DNA from: Cyrtodaria siliqua
Taxonomy: Eukaryota; Mollusca; Bivalvia; Adapedonta; Hiatellidae
DNA length: 64,000 nt
Assembly: GCA_037043455.1 (NCBI GenBank)
Contig: JAWPHD010001820.1
Span: 186,001 to 250,000, forward strand
Direction: 5' to 3'
The notes under the pieces were generated by a model. It worked only from the letters and a program-made list of their open reading frames with translations, searched no databases and was not told where the DNA came from. The number at the start of each line of letters is the position of its first letter. The stretch's first letter is position 1. Of this stretch, positions 1 through 11,166 are shown piece after piece. Position numbers and translations under genes: made by a program.

Positions 1-131
1 TATTGGTTCTATATGCCACATTCATATGGAAACACAGTTTCTTTTCGGCTAGATCTTTTGGAAGGCCACATCTTTACTCATGCCATGTTAAAATTTCGTT
101 GGCCTTTTACTTGAACACAGATTTGGGGGTG

Positions 132-184
132 AATGCGTGTGCACAACCACATTCAAAGTGACATTCTGCCTTGGTCAGAACAAA

Positions 185-226
<42 letters not shown>

Positions 227-272
227 GCGTGCCCGTACACAGCCACATTCAAGGGGACATTCTGCCGTGGTC
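132..272. repeat. 41-bp poly-G tract between two imperfect direct repeats
   Basis: Positions 185-225 are an uninterrupted run of 41 G. It is flanked by two similar stretches (about 132-176 and 226-272) sharing CACATTCAA and GACATTCTGCC. This looks like a duplicated short unit with an expanded G homopolymer between the copies. The exact G count may be an assembly or sequencing artefact. The remainder of 1-526 holds no gene I can recognise; there is an AATAAATAAATTC polyadenylation-like stretch near 376. Confidence 0.85.
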
Positions 273-526
273 TAGGGGTTTCGTAGAGCTGCCCTAAATG
301 CATGTCTAAGGATCTCTCAGTTTGGCTTAGAGGGCCACATGGTAGGTTTGTGCACTAACTAGGTGTGTTGCCCTGAATAAATAAATTCTATTATTATTAA
401 TTTAATAGTGTCTCCCTTTTTTCTCAGCACTTCTGTCCATCTTGATTTCTTCCCTAAGCGGGGTTTATATCAGGTTTTACAGTCTACCTCTGCCACTATG
501 ATTCATTCGGAATCAGTATGCAACCT

Positions 527-1812
527 CACGTTTGTCGATTCAAGCTACATCTTCAGACTTCAGTTTCTGTAATAGTTGCTCACACAATTGTACCTCTAGG
601 AGGTCCTTCACTGGGTTACTCTGAGGTCACAGAGGTTTAGCTGGTTAGAATAAGTGTAACGCATTGTTTGTTTACACTTCCACCGCAGTCGGAGTTGGGT
701 TTTTTCTTGTTTCCCACTTTGAGCTTATATCACTCCCCTTCTTAGTTTAGAATACTTAGAAGTTAAAGTGGCTCTTTTTGGCCTGTTTGACTTCTGTTCT
801 CCGGCCCTCCTTTGAAACTTTCGGTTAATCTTAGATAGACTACCCTTTAGACTATCTTTCTTTTAGCCTTGTGGCTCAGATTTAGTGAGCCCATTCTAGG
901 AACTGAAGTGTCATCAGGCTCATGCTACTAAAGGGATCTCGTTTAACCCCTTCTAGGGATATTCCAGTAACAATCTGTTTGGTTTTGTCTGAGTATATAC
1001 CTAATGCAATTCCAATAAGGCTACTAAAGTCAGAGCCTTTATTTCTTAAAATTCACAAATTATTTGTTAGATTCTATCTTAAATAATTTTTCACTGGGTC
1101 CAGTTCTTACTACCCAGCCAGTCATGGGGTTGTGCTGCTCTACCAGTTAGCTGACTTGGCCTTGCCCAAGTCTGTAACTTTAGGCATACAAATCAGTTGC
1201 AGTTTTATTTATTATTTTACTTATCTTGGTTTGTAAGCACTTCATACCACTATGTTCCAAAGGTGTTTGGTTTATACATATTGTATTGTTCATAGTATTC
1301 TATGCTTCACACAGTTATCTTGTGTTCATAGTTACATTTACAGCTCAGTTATGAAGCTGTTATTTTAAGTATTGAATCAAGGGGTCGATACTTATTTAAA
1401 TGATCTATGTAATACTAGAAATTTTCTGTTCCATGGATTAGCTTGAAATTGCCGATTATAATTTTAGATGGTGGTGGACTTATTGTCCTTGAACGAATTG
1501 AAGGACTTATGAGGTTGCCATATTCACCTTGTAACGTTCATCTGCCCATCTAAGAAGTTTTAGAGGCTCCTCCTACTGGCTGTATCGCCAGTCAGGATCC
1601 CAGATTACGCTATGGTGAGTGTAAGTTGCTTGGGTTCATGCTCTCGTCTGCTTTAATTTCTTGTAATTAGAGCAGGTTTGAGCGTGCTTTGTTACTTGTT
1701 GTTCAGAGTTGTTCAAATCCCCTTTACATATTCGGGCACTCATAACAGGTTACATTGTACCACCCCAGCTCATTGTGTTAAAGTCGCAATTGTAATGTTG
1801 TCGTAAGCTATC
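527..1812. repeat. Direct duplication, copy 1 (~1.3 kb)
   Basis: This segment reappears at about 2107-3440 in the same orientation, with scattered substitutions and small indels. Shared landmarks include ACCTCTAGGAGGTCCTTCAC, TAGACTACCCTTTAGACTAT and AGAGGCTCCTCCTACTGGCT. Both copies end in the same stretch (GCAATTGTAATGTTGTCGTA). No conserved coding domain is visible in either copy; open frames inside are short and not conserved between copies. It could be a local tandem duplication or the paired ends or internal part of an unrecognised transposable element. No reverse transcriptase motif lies between the copies. Confidence 0.8.
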
Positions 1813-2115
1813 TATAGACCAATATGAAAAATTTTGTTAATTTTAATATTTGTCTATTATACTTACGACAACATTAACTACCCACCCCTCCTTAAATTTA
1901 GGACTTATTTGCGGAAAGAGGAGGTAACTCTGTGTGACTCTTGCTTGTACGGGTGTATTTGGCGGCGCCCTTGGTGCCGGGAGTCCCGGGAAGGGTATTT
2001 GGGGAAGTTTTTCCGTTCGTGGATTAAGGCAAGTTGAGTATATTGCAATTGTAATGTTGTCGTAAGTATAATAGACAAATATTAAAATTAACAAAATTTT
2101 TCATGTTTGTCTATT
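1813..2115. mobile_element. MITE-like element with perfect 53-bp terminal inverted repeats, copy 1
   Basis: The arm at 1824-1876 is the exact reverse complement of 2052-2104 (53 bp). The arms continue imperfectly outward to about 1813 and 2115. The ~175-bp interior codes for nothing recognisable. Because the arms are identical, the same short peptide (LILIFVYYTYDN) can be read inward from both ends on opposite strands, which is an artefact of symmetry. The element sits exactly at the junction of the two 1.3-kb duplicated segments. A second copy lies at 3733-4020. Superfamily is not assignable because the target-site duplication is unclear. Confidence 0.8.
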
Positions 2116-3440
2116 CAAACTACATCTTCAGACTTTAGTTTTTCTGTAATAGTTCCTCACATAAGTGTACCTCTAGGAGGTCCTTCACTGGTTTACTCTG
2201 AGGGCACAGATGTTTAGCTGGGCAGAATAGTGTTGCGTAGTGCTTGTTTACACTTCCACCGTAGTCAGAGTTTTTTGTTGTTGTTTTTTGTTTTGTTTTT
2301 TCTCGTCTTCCACTTTGAGCTTATATCACTCCCCTTCTTCGTCTAGAATACTTAGAGGTTTAAAGTGGCTCTTTTGGCCTCCTATTTGACTTTTGTTCTT
2401 CGGCCCTCCTTTGAACCTTTAGGTGAAACTTAGACTACCCTTTAGACTATCTTTCTTTTAGCCTTAGCCTTGTGGCTCAGATTTAGTGAGCCCATTCTGG
2501 GAACTGACGTATCATCGCTCTCATGGTACTAAAGGGATCTCTTTTAACCCCTTCTAGAGAGATTCCAGTAACAAACTGATTGGTTTTTGTCTGAGTATAT
2601 ACCTAATTCAATTCCAATAAGGCTGTACAAGTCAGAGCCTTTATTTTTCTTAAAATTCACAAATTATTTGTTAGGTTCTATCTTAAATATTGTTTTCACT
2701 GGGTCCAGTTTTTACTACCCAGTCAGTCATGGGGTTGTGCTGCTCTACCAGTTAGCTGCTGACTTGGCCTTGCCTAAGTCTATAACGGTAGGCATACAAA
2801 TCAATTGCAGTTTTATTTATTATTTTAGTTATCTTTGTTTGTAAGCACTTCATACCACAATGTTCCAAATGTGTTTGGTTTATACATATTGTTTATAGTT
2901 ATCTATGTTTCACACAGTTACCGGTACTTTTTATCTTGTGTTCATAGTTCTGTTACATTTACAGCTCAGTTATGAAGCTGTTATTGTAAGTATTGAATCA
3001 GGGGTCGATACTTATTTAGATGATCTATGTAATATTAGCAATTTTCTTTCCATAGATTTGCTTGTAATTGTCAATTATGATTTTAGATGGTGGTGGTCTT
3101 ACTGTCCTTGATCGAATTGAAGGACTTATGAGGGTGCCATATTCACCTTGTAATGTTCATCTGCCCATCTAAGAAGTTTTAGAGGCTCCTCCTACTGGCT
3201 CTATCGCCAGTCAGGATCCCAGTGTACGCTATGGTGAGTGTTAGTTGCTTGGGTTCATGCTCTCAGCTGCTTTAATTTCTTGTGATTAGAGCAGGTTTGA
3301 TCGTGCTTTGTTACTTGTTGTTCAGAGTTGTTCAAATCCCCTTGACATATTCGGGCACTCATAACAGGTTATATTGTTCCACCCCAGCCCTTGTTAAAGT
3401 CGCAATTGTAATGTTGTCGTAAGTTATCTATAGACCAGTG
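2107..3440. repeat. Direct duplication, copy 2 (~1.3 kb)
   Basis: Second copy of the segment at 527-1812, starting within the outer edge of the MITE-like element. It matches copy 1 almost throughout; differences include a T/G-rich insertion near 2272-2300 and a few bases near 2755. An 85-codon open frame (2587-2844) is not preserved in copy 1 and matches no family I know. Just downstream, about 3453-3477, is a short hairpin with arms CCGTGCA and TGCACGG followed by an A run. Confidence 0.8.
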
Positions 3441-3732
3441 TATTAGCCAGCCAACCGTGCAGCCGTCTTTTGCACGGCCCTTTTTGAAAAAAAAAAAATT
3501 CCTCAACTACACTTCCAAACTCTTACTGTCTCAATATTGTTATGTTTTGTATACATTTATAGAAGAAATATGACCTAAATTATTATTTTTTTCACCTTTA
3601 TCTGTAAAAATAAATTACCCCAGTGACACCCACTTGTCGCGAATTGGCGCGTAACGCGTGTTAGCAACTTATTTTGCACACCCTGTTTGCATATCAGCAC
3701 ACTCAGTTCTTGAATTTCTGCCTAATACACTG

Positions 3733-4020
3733 CTATAGACCAATATGATAAATTTTGTTAATTTTAATATTTGTCTATTATACTTACAACAACAATAACT
3801 ACCCACCCCTCCTTAAATTTAGGACTTATTTGCGGAAAGAGGAAGTAACTCTGCATGTACGGATGTATTTGGCGGCTCTCTTGGTGCCGGAGTCCGGGAA
3901 GGTGATTTGGGGAAGTTTTTTCCGTTTTTGGATTAAGGCATGTTGTGTTATTGCAATTGTAATGTTGTCGTTAGTATAATAGACAAATATTAAAATTAAC
4001 AAAATATTTTGTATCATATA
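3733..4020. mobile_element. MITE-like element, copy 2
   Basis: Same element as 1813-2115: it begins CTATAGACCAATATG, has the same interior (TAGGACTTATTTGCGGAAAG), and ends with the inverted arm. The arms here have diverged (ACAACAACAATA on the left; GTCGTTAGTATAATAG on the right), so this copy is older or less constrained than copy 1. It directly abuts the 96-bp tandem array. Confidence 0.75.
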
Positions 4021-4024
4021 TGAG

Positions 4025-5445
4025 ACTGCCCCATGTGGCTGGTTTAAGCTCAGGAAGAGACTCCACAGTACATGAGAATACTCCATGTGACTGGCTCAAG
4101 GTCAGGAGGGTAGACTCCACAGTACATAGGACTGCTCCATGAGAATGGTGCAAGGTTAGAAGTATAGACTTCACAGTACATGGGACAAATGATAGGCTCA
4201 ACAGTGCATGGGACAAAGGATAAGACTCCACAGTACATGGGATTGCTCCATGTAACTGGATCAAGGTCAGGAGAATATATGTGACTGATCAAGTTCACGA
4301 GGATAGGCGCCACAATACATGGGATTGCTCCATGTAACTGGATCAAGGTCAGGGGAATACATGGGACTGATCTATATAACTGGCTCAAGATCACGAGGAT
4401 AGATGCCACAATACATGGGATTGCTCCATGTAACTGGATCAAGGTCAGGAGAATACATGGGACTGATCTATATAACTGGCTCAAGATCACGAGGATAGAG
4501 GCCACAATACATGGGATTGCTCCATGTAACTGGATCAAGGTCAGGGGAATACATGGGACTGATCTATATAACTGGCTCAAGTTCACGAGGATAGATGCCA
4601 CAATACATGGGATTGCTCCATGTAACTGGATCAAGGTCAGGGGAATACATGGGACTGATCTATATAACTGGCTCAAGTTCACGAGGATAGATGCCACAAT
4701 ACATTGTATTGCTCCATGTAACTGGATCAAGGTCAGGAGAATACATGGGACTGATCCATATAACTGGCTCAAGATCACGAGGATAGACGCCACAATACAT
4801 GGGATTGCTCCACGTAGCTGGACTCCATGTAACTTGATCAAGGTCAGGAGAATACATGGGACTGATCTATATAACTGGCTCAAGATCACGAGGATAGAGG
4901 CCACAATACATGGGATTGCTCCATGTAACTGGATCAAGGTCAGGAGAAAATATGGGACTGATCCATATAACTGGCTCAAGATCACGAGGATAGACGCCAA
5001 AATACATGGGATTGCTCCATGTAACTGGACTCCATGTAACTTGATCAAGGTCAGGAGAATACATGGGACTGATCTATATAACTGGCTCAAGATCACGAGG
5101 ATAGACGCCACAATACATGGGATTGCTCCATGTAACTGGACTCCATGTAACTTGATCAAGGTCAGGAGAATACATGGGACTGATCTATATAACTGGCTCA
5201 AGATCACGAGGATAGACGCCACAATACATGGGATTGCTCCATGTAACTGGATCAAGGTCAGGAAAAAATATGGGACTGATCCGTATAACTGGCTCAAGAT
5301 CACGAGGATAGATGCCACAATACATGGGATTGCTCCATGTAACTGGATCAAGGTCAGGAGAAAATATGGGACTGATCCATATAACTGGCTCAAGATCACG
5401 AGGATAGACGCCACAATACATGAGACTGCTCCATGTGACTTGGTT
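4025..5445. repeat. 96-bp tandem repeat (dimeric) of about 14 units
   Basis: Landmark GGGACTGATC recurs at 4363, 4459, 4555 and 4651, exactly 96 bp apart, and further on with some units lengthened by 15 bp (extra GACTCCATGTAACTT, e.g. near 4821, 5029 and 5129). Each unit is a diverged dimer of two related ~48-bp halves (TATAACTGGCTCAAG and TGTAACTGGATCAAG). Since 96 and 15 are both multiples of three, reading frames stay open on both strands: a 473-codon frame on the minus strand (4050-5471) with a 32-residue repeat, and a 254-codon frame on the plus strand. I regard these as by-products of periodicity; no promoter, splice or composition evidence supports a protein. Confidence 0.9.
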
Positions 5446-5834
5446 AAGGTAACGAATCCAATAGTCCACAAGGAAAAGGAGGGTAATCATACAACTGTGC
5501 CCTTTAACTATAACAATTACAGAAAATATAATGGATATTTCGTTTTAATTAGTTTTAAAAGGAGCCCTGAATTGCATGCATGTACCCTGCAATGGTGATA
5601 TTACATTCATTGACTTCTGTAGATTACTAGGAATCTTATCAAAAATATATTTATAGTCATAGTTATGCTGACATTCCCATCAAATGGCTTAAAAGCTATA
5701 AAAACTTTCCCGTTACTTTTGTATTTCCCAGGTTGAATAGTATTACCTCTTATATATGCCCCTTTCCACCCCGGCGTTACCAAACTATATCAAATGGTGT
5801 GAACTTAATTAAACAGAAAGCTTATTATAAAAAA
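5446..5834. other. Unclassified spacer
   Basis: About 390 bp of AT-rich sequence between the 96-bp array and the family B/A composite. Nothing in it resembles a conserved gene, RNA gene or known repeat end. Confidence 0.5.
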
Positions 5835-8800
5835 CAAGAGGCCCAAGAGGGCCTGTGGATGCTCTACTGGCTAATATGGCTCTTATAACATCAATGAAGC
5901 GAGTGACAATCAGCTTAAACAGGCAAAATATAGCATCTTTAACTAAATCAAGAGCCATAACTCCGCCATTACTTGTCCGATCTGGCTGGTATTTGAACTT
6001 GGCCAGTAGTGATAATAAAAAAATTATAAAAAAAAAGTAAAAAAATAAATAATAAAAAATATTAAAAAATTAAAAAAAAATAAAAAATAAAGAAATAAAA
6101 AAATAACAAGAGGGCCATGATGGCCCTATATCGCTCACCTGAGTTAATTTGAACCAATACAAGAGGGCCAGGGCCAAGATGGCCCTAAAGCGATCACCTG
6201 AGTACTGGCACATTATCGAACTTCTTTGAAATCTTATGGTCATATACAATCTGTGCAAGTTTGGTTAAGACTGTTCAAGAAATGTGGACAGTTTAAGACA
6301 CTGACAAAGTTTGGTAAAGATCAAATACAAAATGAAGGTGCTAGAGAGTAACACCTTTGGCAGAGCCAAATGTGACCCCAGGGCTACATGTAATATATGA
6401 GAGCTGTGTGCTTTGTGGTTTTAGAGAAGAAGATTTTTTAAGTTTTTCCCTATACAAGTCTATGTAAAACGTGACCCCTGGGGCGGGGCCAAATGTGCAC
6501 CCAGGGTCACCATTTGAACAAACTTGGTAAAGGACCATAAGAGTATAGTAAATGCAAAATATTAAACCTCTGGCTCTTGTAGTTCCAGAGAAGAAGACTT
6601 TAATGTGTTTCCTATATAAGTCTATGTAAAACTGTGACCCCGGGGCGCAGCCAAGTTTGACACCAGGGTCACCATTTGAACAAAATTGGTAGAGGACCTG
6701 ATGAGCTTATAGCAAAAGCAAAATATTAAACCTCTGGCTCTTGCAGTTTCAGAGAAGAAGATTTTTTTCAGTTTTTCCCTATACATGTCTATGTAAAACA
6801 TGTGACCCTTGGGGCGGGGCCAAATGTAAGCCGAGAGTCACCATTTGAACAAACTTGGTTTAGGACCATAAGCTTATAGTAAATACAAAATATCAAACCT
6901 CTGGCTATTGTAGTTTCCGAGAAGATTTTTTAATTTTTTTCCTATGTAAGTCTATGTAAAACTGTGACCCCCGGGGCGGGAACAAATTTGACCCCAGGGT
7001 CACCATTTGAACAAACTAAGTAGAGGACCATAAGCTGATGCTACATGTACTACATGAGAGCTCCGTGCCATGTGGTTCCAGAGAAGAAGATTTTTTTCAG
7101 ATTTTCCCTATACAAGCCTATGTAAAACTGTGACCACGGGGGAGGGCCAAATGTGACCCCTGGGTCACCATTTGAACAAACTTGGTAGAGGACCATAAGC
7201 TTATAGCAAATACAAAATATTAAACCTCTGGCTCTTGCAGTTTCAGAGAAGAAGATTTGTTAAGTTTTTCCCTATACATGTCTATGTTAAACATGTGACC
7301 CTTGGGGCGGGGCCAAATGTGACCATTTGAACAAACTTGGTAGAGGACCATAAGCTTATAGCAAATACAAAATATCAAACCTCTGGCTCTTGCAGATTCC
7401 GAGAAAAAGATTTTTAAAAAGAAAATCCTATATAAGTCTATGTAAAACTTTGACCCCCGGGGCGGGGACAAATTTGACCCCAGGGTCACCATTTGAACAA
7501 AATAAGTAGAGGACCATAAGCTGATGCTACATGTAATATATGAGAGCTCCGTGCCATGTGGTTCCAGAGAAGAAGATTTATTTCAGTTTGTCCCTAAACA
7601 AGCCTATGTAAAACTGTGACCCCCGAGCGGGGCCAAATGTGACCCCTGGGTCACCATTTGAACAAACTTGGTAGAGAACCATAAGCTGATAGCAAATGCA
7701 AAATATTAAACCTCTGGCTTTTGCAGTTTCAGAGAAGAAGATTTTTTAAGTTTTTCCCTATACATGTCTATGTAATATATGTGACCCCTGGGGCGGGGCC
7801 AAATGTGACCCTAGGGTCACCATTTGAACAAACTTGGTAAAGGACCATAAGCTTATAGTAAATGCAAAATATCAAACCTCTGGCTCTTGCAGTTTCCGAG
7901 AAGAAGATTTTTAAAAAATAATCCTATATAAATCTATGTAAAACTGTGACCCCCGGGGCGGGGACAAATTTGACCCCAGGGTCACCATTTGAACAAAATA
8001 AGTAGAGAACCATAAGCTGATGCTACATGTAATACATGAGTCCTCTGTGCCTTGTAGTTTCAGAGAAGAAGATTTTTTAAAGTTTTTTCCTATATGTCTA
8101 TATGAAAAACATGCAAAATCTCAATATACAAACTTTGGACCCCCGGGGCATAGCCATTTTTAACCCCGGGGACTTCATTTGAACAAACTTGATAGTCTAG
8201 ACGTTGGCGATCATTTTAAAAGAAAAACTTTTGAAATCTGTCCAGCGGTTCTTGAGAAGAAGATTTTTTAAGGTTTCAACCATATATGGTAATGGCGGCC
8301 ATCTTGGATGTCGCGCTGACCTAATTTTAACAAATCTAAAAAGCATTCATCTAAGGATCATCCACGTGAAGTTTGATCAAAATTGGTCACGCAGATTCTG
8401 AGGAGAAGTCGTTTGAAGCAAAAGTTAACGACGACGGACGACAGACGACGGACGACGGACGACGGACGAAGAGTGATCCCAATAGCTCACCTTTGAGCCT
8501 TCGGCTCAGGTGAGCTAATAAAAGACAAAAAAGAAAAAGAAATCTGGTAAAGTTTGGTAAAGATCAAATGAAAAATGAAGGCCTTATCGCCTTAACAAGG
8601 CAAAATATAGCATATTTAACAAAATCAAGGGCCGTAACTCCGCTGTTACTGGTCTGATTTGGCTGGTTTTCGAACTTGTCCGAGCTTTCATTGACATTAA
8701 CAATTTGGTAAAGTTTGGTAAAGATCAGATGAAAAATGAAGGCCCTATCGTCTTAACAAGACAAAAGTTAACGACGGATGGACGACGGACGGACAACGGA

Positions 8801-8870
8801 CAGACGACGGACGGACGACGGACAACTCGGCATCCCATAAGCTCTGCTGGCCTTCGGCCAGTAGAGCTAA
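5835..8870 (+). mobile_element. Family B element (pearl/HINE-like), interrupted by a family A element
   Basis: The left end begins CAAGAGGCCCAAGAGGGCC (5835), followed by GCTCTACTGG. The right end is the hairpin CTGGCC-TTC-GGCCAG plus TAGAGCTAA, ending at 8870. The inner left motif CTCTACTGG is the reverse complement of CCAGTAGAG at the right end. The core is about 165 bp (GGTAAAGTTTGGTAAAGATC ... GGCTGGTTTTCGAACTTG), and a GGAC-rich microsatellite precedes the right end (8776-8823). A ~90-bp A-rich stretch (6013-6106) and a complete family A element split it. No protein is encoded. It is non-autonomous; Helitron/Helentron affinity is an inference from the end structure. Confidence 0.75.
6107..8518 (+). 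mobile_element. Family A element with ~165-bp tandem core, nested in family B
   Basis: The left end CAAGAGGGCCATGATGGCCC is followed by GCTCACCTGAG. The right end is the hairpin TGAGCC-TTC-GGCTCA followed by GGTGAGCTAA, ending at 8518. There is a second left-end copy at 6160, 53 bp inside the first. The core is about 11 diverged units, with landmark CATTTGAACAAA near 6511, 6673, 6842, 7004, 7169, 7324, 7490, 7653, 7821 and 7985 (about 150-180 bp apart). Each unit contains GTGACCC...GGGGCGGGGCC and AGAGAAGAAGATTTTT. Near the right end are a CGGCCATCTTGGATG stretch and a (GACGGAC) microsatellite. No coding domain was seen. Confidence 0.85.
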
Positions 8871-9486
8871 AAACAAAAAAACATATCTCATTAAAATTCT
8901 CCTAACCTATATAATTGAAAAGATATACTTCAAACGATATTACATCTCCTGGCAAAAAAGACACAAGATGATGTATTTGCCCAAGAAAGCAACATGATGT
9001 GTTCTGACAGATTGGTGAGAATAGAATGACAGATTGGTGAGAATAGAATGCTTATATGTTCTAGGCACTATCAAGTTTCTTGACACCTTGAAACTAATTA
9101 AAATTTACAAAGAATTTCAATTAGATTAGTTTTCATTTTTCATTTTTTCAAAAGCGCTGTAATTATTATAACTTGCTGATACACACTGTGTATTTAAACT
9201 GAAATAAGTACAGTTGCATTTTTCTGAATAGTAATTAATAACCAAACCAAATATTAGTGTTTTCAGCACAGATATGATATTGATAGTTTATAGGATTATC
9301 ACATATCATAACTGATATAGCCTGGCCCCATGCTAAGAATATTGACTTGTGAGAAAGTGTGGATTCCAACTGTCAGGAGGTATACAGTACTTGGGTCTGC
9401 CTCCAATTCTAACTGCAGTCATATAAGTATAGCCTTAAAAGTGCTGAAAATGACTGTATACACCATTCAATCAACGATAATTTTAT
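8871..9486. other. Unclassified AT-rich sequence with a 22-bp tandem duplication
   Basis: GACAGATTGGTGAGAATAGA plus AT occurs twice in tandem (9006-9027 and 9028-9049). No conserved gene or repeat end is recognised elsewhere in this ~600 bp stretch. Confidence 0.5.
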
Positions 9487-9920
9487 AGATTTTAAAGATG
9501 AATGGCCACCGTTTTTGTAGTATTATCACTTAACACATTTAACTCTTAAACATCATATGAACATTTCTTGATAGTCCCGGAGAGAAACAAATATTTAAAA
9601 CCGCTACTAAGTGGTATATAAAATAAGTATTATTTGCATGACGTAGATACTACTTTTACCACTCCGTGACTGCACAGGGAAATGAGGTAAATCTGAATTG
9701 TATAGCTGCACAACTATTGCCAGATAACTGATAAATACATTTACCTGTGGATTAATTTACCTGTTCAAAGTTTTCTACGTCATCAAATAAAATCTTATTC
9801 TCGCTTTTCACAGATATTGCAATGTGTGAATTGTAAATATCTATTGTTACGTATTGATTTCGATTTAAATAAACATCAACATGTTCATGACACAAAACAT
9901 GGACGGAGAACTTTAAGTCA
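9487..9920 (-). repeat. Inverted segmental duplication, left copy (partner 31018-31420)
   Basis: This ~430-bp segment is the reverse complement of 31018-31420 with moderate divergence. Shared landmarks (opposite strands) are CATATGAACATTTCTTGATAG, GATTAATTTACCTGTTCAAAG and GCTGCACAACTATTGCCAGA. The similarity covers most of the candidate exon at 9761-9955 and about 270 bp of what would be its downstream intron, so it is a DNA-level duplication and not a retrocopy. Confidence 0.8.
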
Positions 9921-9955
9921 TGCTCTGTGGCCAATCTACATTCTTGGTTCCACTT
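9761..9955 (-). CDS. Candidate internal coding exon of an unidentified gene (65 codons)
   Basis: On the minus strand the segment is open for exactly 65 codons between an acceptor (TATATTAG, AG at 9957-9956) and a donor (GAACAG|GTAAAT, GT at 9760-9759). The reading begins KWNQECRLATEHDL and ends ILFDDVENFEQ, with balanced composition (Cys, Trp, acidic and aromatic residues) unlike the repeat-derived frames around it. The duplicate at 31021-31174 keeps the frame and the donor but has an in-frame stop. I do not recognise the domain. It could be an exon of an active gene or one of two pseudogene fragments. No flanking exons were identified. Confidence 0.4.
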
Positions 9956-9979
9956 CTAATATAGCTTAATTGGATATAT

Positions 9980-10052
9980 GCGTTGTGTCCCTGAGCAAGA
10001 TACTTTATCTGCATTGCTTAGTACTGGTTCTACCCAGGAAGACATCGAGAGT
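9980..10052 (+). repeat. SINE fragment with V-type conserved domain
   Basis: The stretch GTGTCCCTGAGCAAGATACT with following CATTGC and TTCTACCCAGG matches the conserved central domain known from V-type and related SINEs (consensus GTCCYTGRGCAAGRYACTT). The tRNA-like head is not evident here, so this is a fragment. A related domain, on the other strand, occurs in the SINE at 62405-62578. Confidence 0.5.
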
Positions 10053-10228
10053 GATTCAAATAAGTTCATAGAACTTTCGTTACAATCGATGTAAAATAAA
10101 TAAGATTAAGCTAATTGGATAGTAGTTAGATCAGAATCTGCCAAAAATACACTGGTTACTCCATTATAAAAAATACTGATCATTAATTTATAATTAACTA
10201 GATGGGGTTGTTTTTGTAACAAAAACAT

Positions 10229-11010
10229 ATGTCTCCCCACATAACTTATGAACCAACCTGGCTGAAAGGTGCACTCTGCTCGTCTCGATATGGTGAGCAT
10301 TTGTGCCAAGTTATTTCAAAATCTCTCAAGCGGTTCAAGAGATATGGAGTGGACACGAAATATAGTGCATATGACCTTCGACCTCTGTGTGACCTTGACC
10401 TTGAACGGACGTGACTGGAAGTTGCGCTCTGCACGTCGTCTCTGTATGGTGAGCATTTGTGCCAAGTTATTTCAAAATCCCTCACGCGGTTCAACAGATA
10501 TGGAGAGGACATGATAGTGCATAGGACCTTCGACCTCTAAGTGTGACCTTGACCTTGAATGGATGTGGGCTGGAAGTTGCACTCTGCATGTTGTCTCTAT
10601 ATATTATGAACATTTGTGCCAAGTTGTTTCAACATCCATGAAGCGGTTCAAGAGATATGGAGGAGACACAAAATATAGTGCATATGACGTTCGACCTCTA
10701 AGTGTGACCTTGACCTTGAACAGACGTGGCTGGAAGTTGCACTCTGCACGTCGTCTCGATATGGTGATCATTTGTGCCAGTTATTTAAAAATCCTTCAAG
10801 CGGTTCAAGAGATATGGAGAGGACACGAAAGATAGTGCATATGACCTTCGACCTCTGTGTCCTTGACCTTGAACGGACATGGCTGGAAGTTGTTCTCTGC
10901 AGTCATCTCGATATGATGAACATTTGTGGCAAGTTATTTCCAAATCCCACAAATGGTTCGAGAGAGATGATGTAGTGCATATGACCTTCCCTAGTATGGC
11001 GGGAGACATG
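10229..11010 (+). repeat. ~160-bp tandem repeat with TGACCT half-sites (4-5 units)
   Basis: Repeated landmarks are GATATGGTGAGCATTTGTGC, CAAGAGATATGGAG and TGTGACCTTGACCTTGAAC, the last near 10388, 10547, 10704 and 10857. Units diverge by a few percent and the last is truncated. The several short open frames on both strands are by-products of the repeats. Each unit carries direct TGACCT half-sites with a 1-bp spacer (TGACCTTGACCT), the core of many nuclear-receptor binding sites; whether they function is unknown. Confidence 0.8.
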
Positions 11011-11166
11011 ATTATTATCAGACAAGTAGCTAGTCTACAATTGAACTGCTATAAAATATTGGGTGAGGTTTTTATGTCAGCTACAAGAGCAACCCCTGAG
11101 AGAAGAATTGGACAATAATTGACCATTATCATATTTTATTAATTTTTGACATTAAAAACACATAAC

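Noticed and set aside
1834..2094. Two opposite short frames starting with the same peptide
   Set aside because: Identical because they are read inward from perfect inverted arms of a MITE; starts are TTG, not ATG.
527..3440. LTR retrotransposon with 1.3-kb LTRs
   Set aside because: Only a ~300-bp MITE lies between the copies; no primer-binding site, polypurine tract or pol coding is visible, so the call is not supported.
4050..5471. 473-codon minus-strand open frame as a repeat protein
   Set aside because: It lies wholly in a 96-bp tandem repeat whose period is a multiple of three; the opposite strand is open as well, and there is no start, splice or family evidence.
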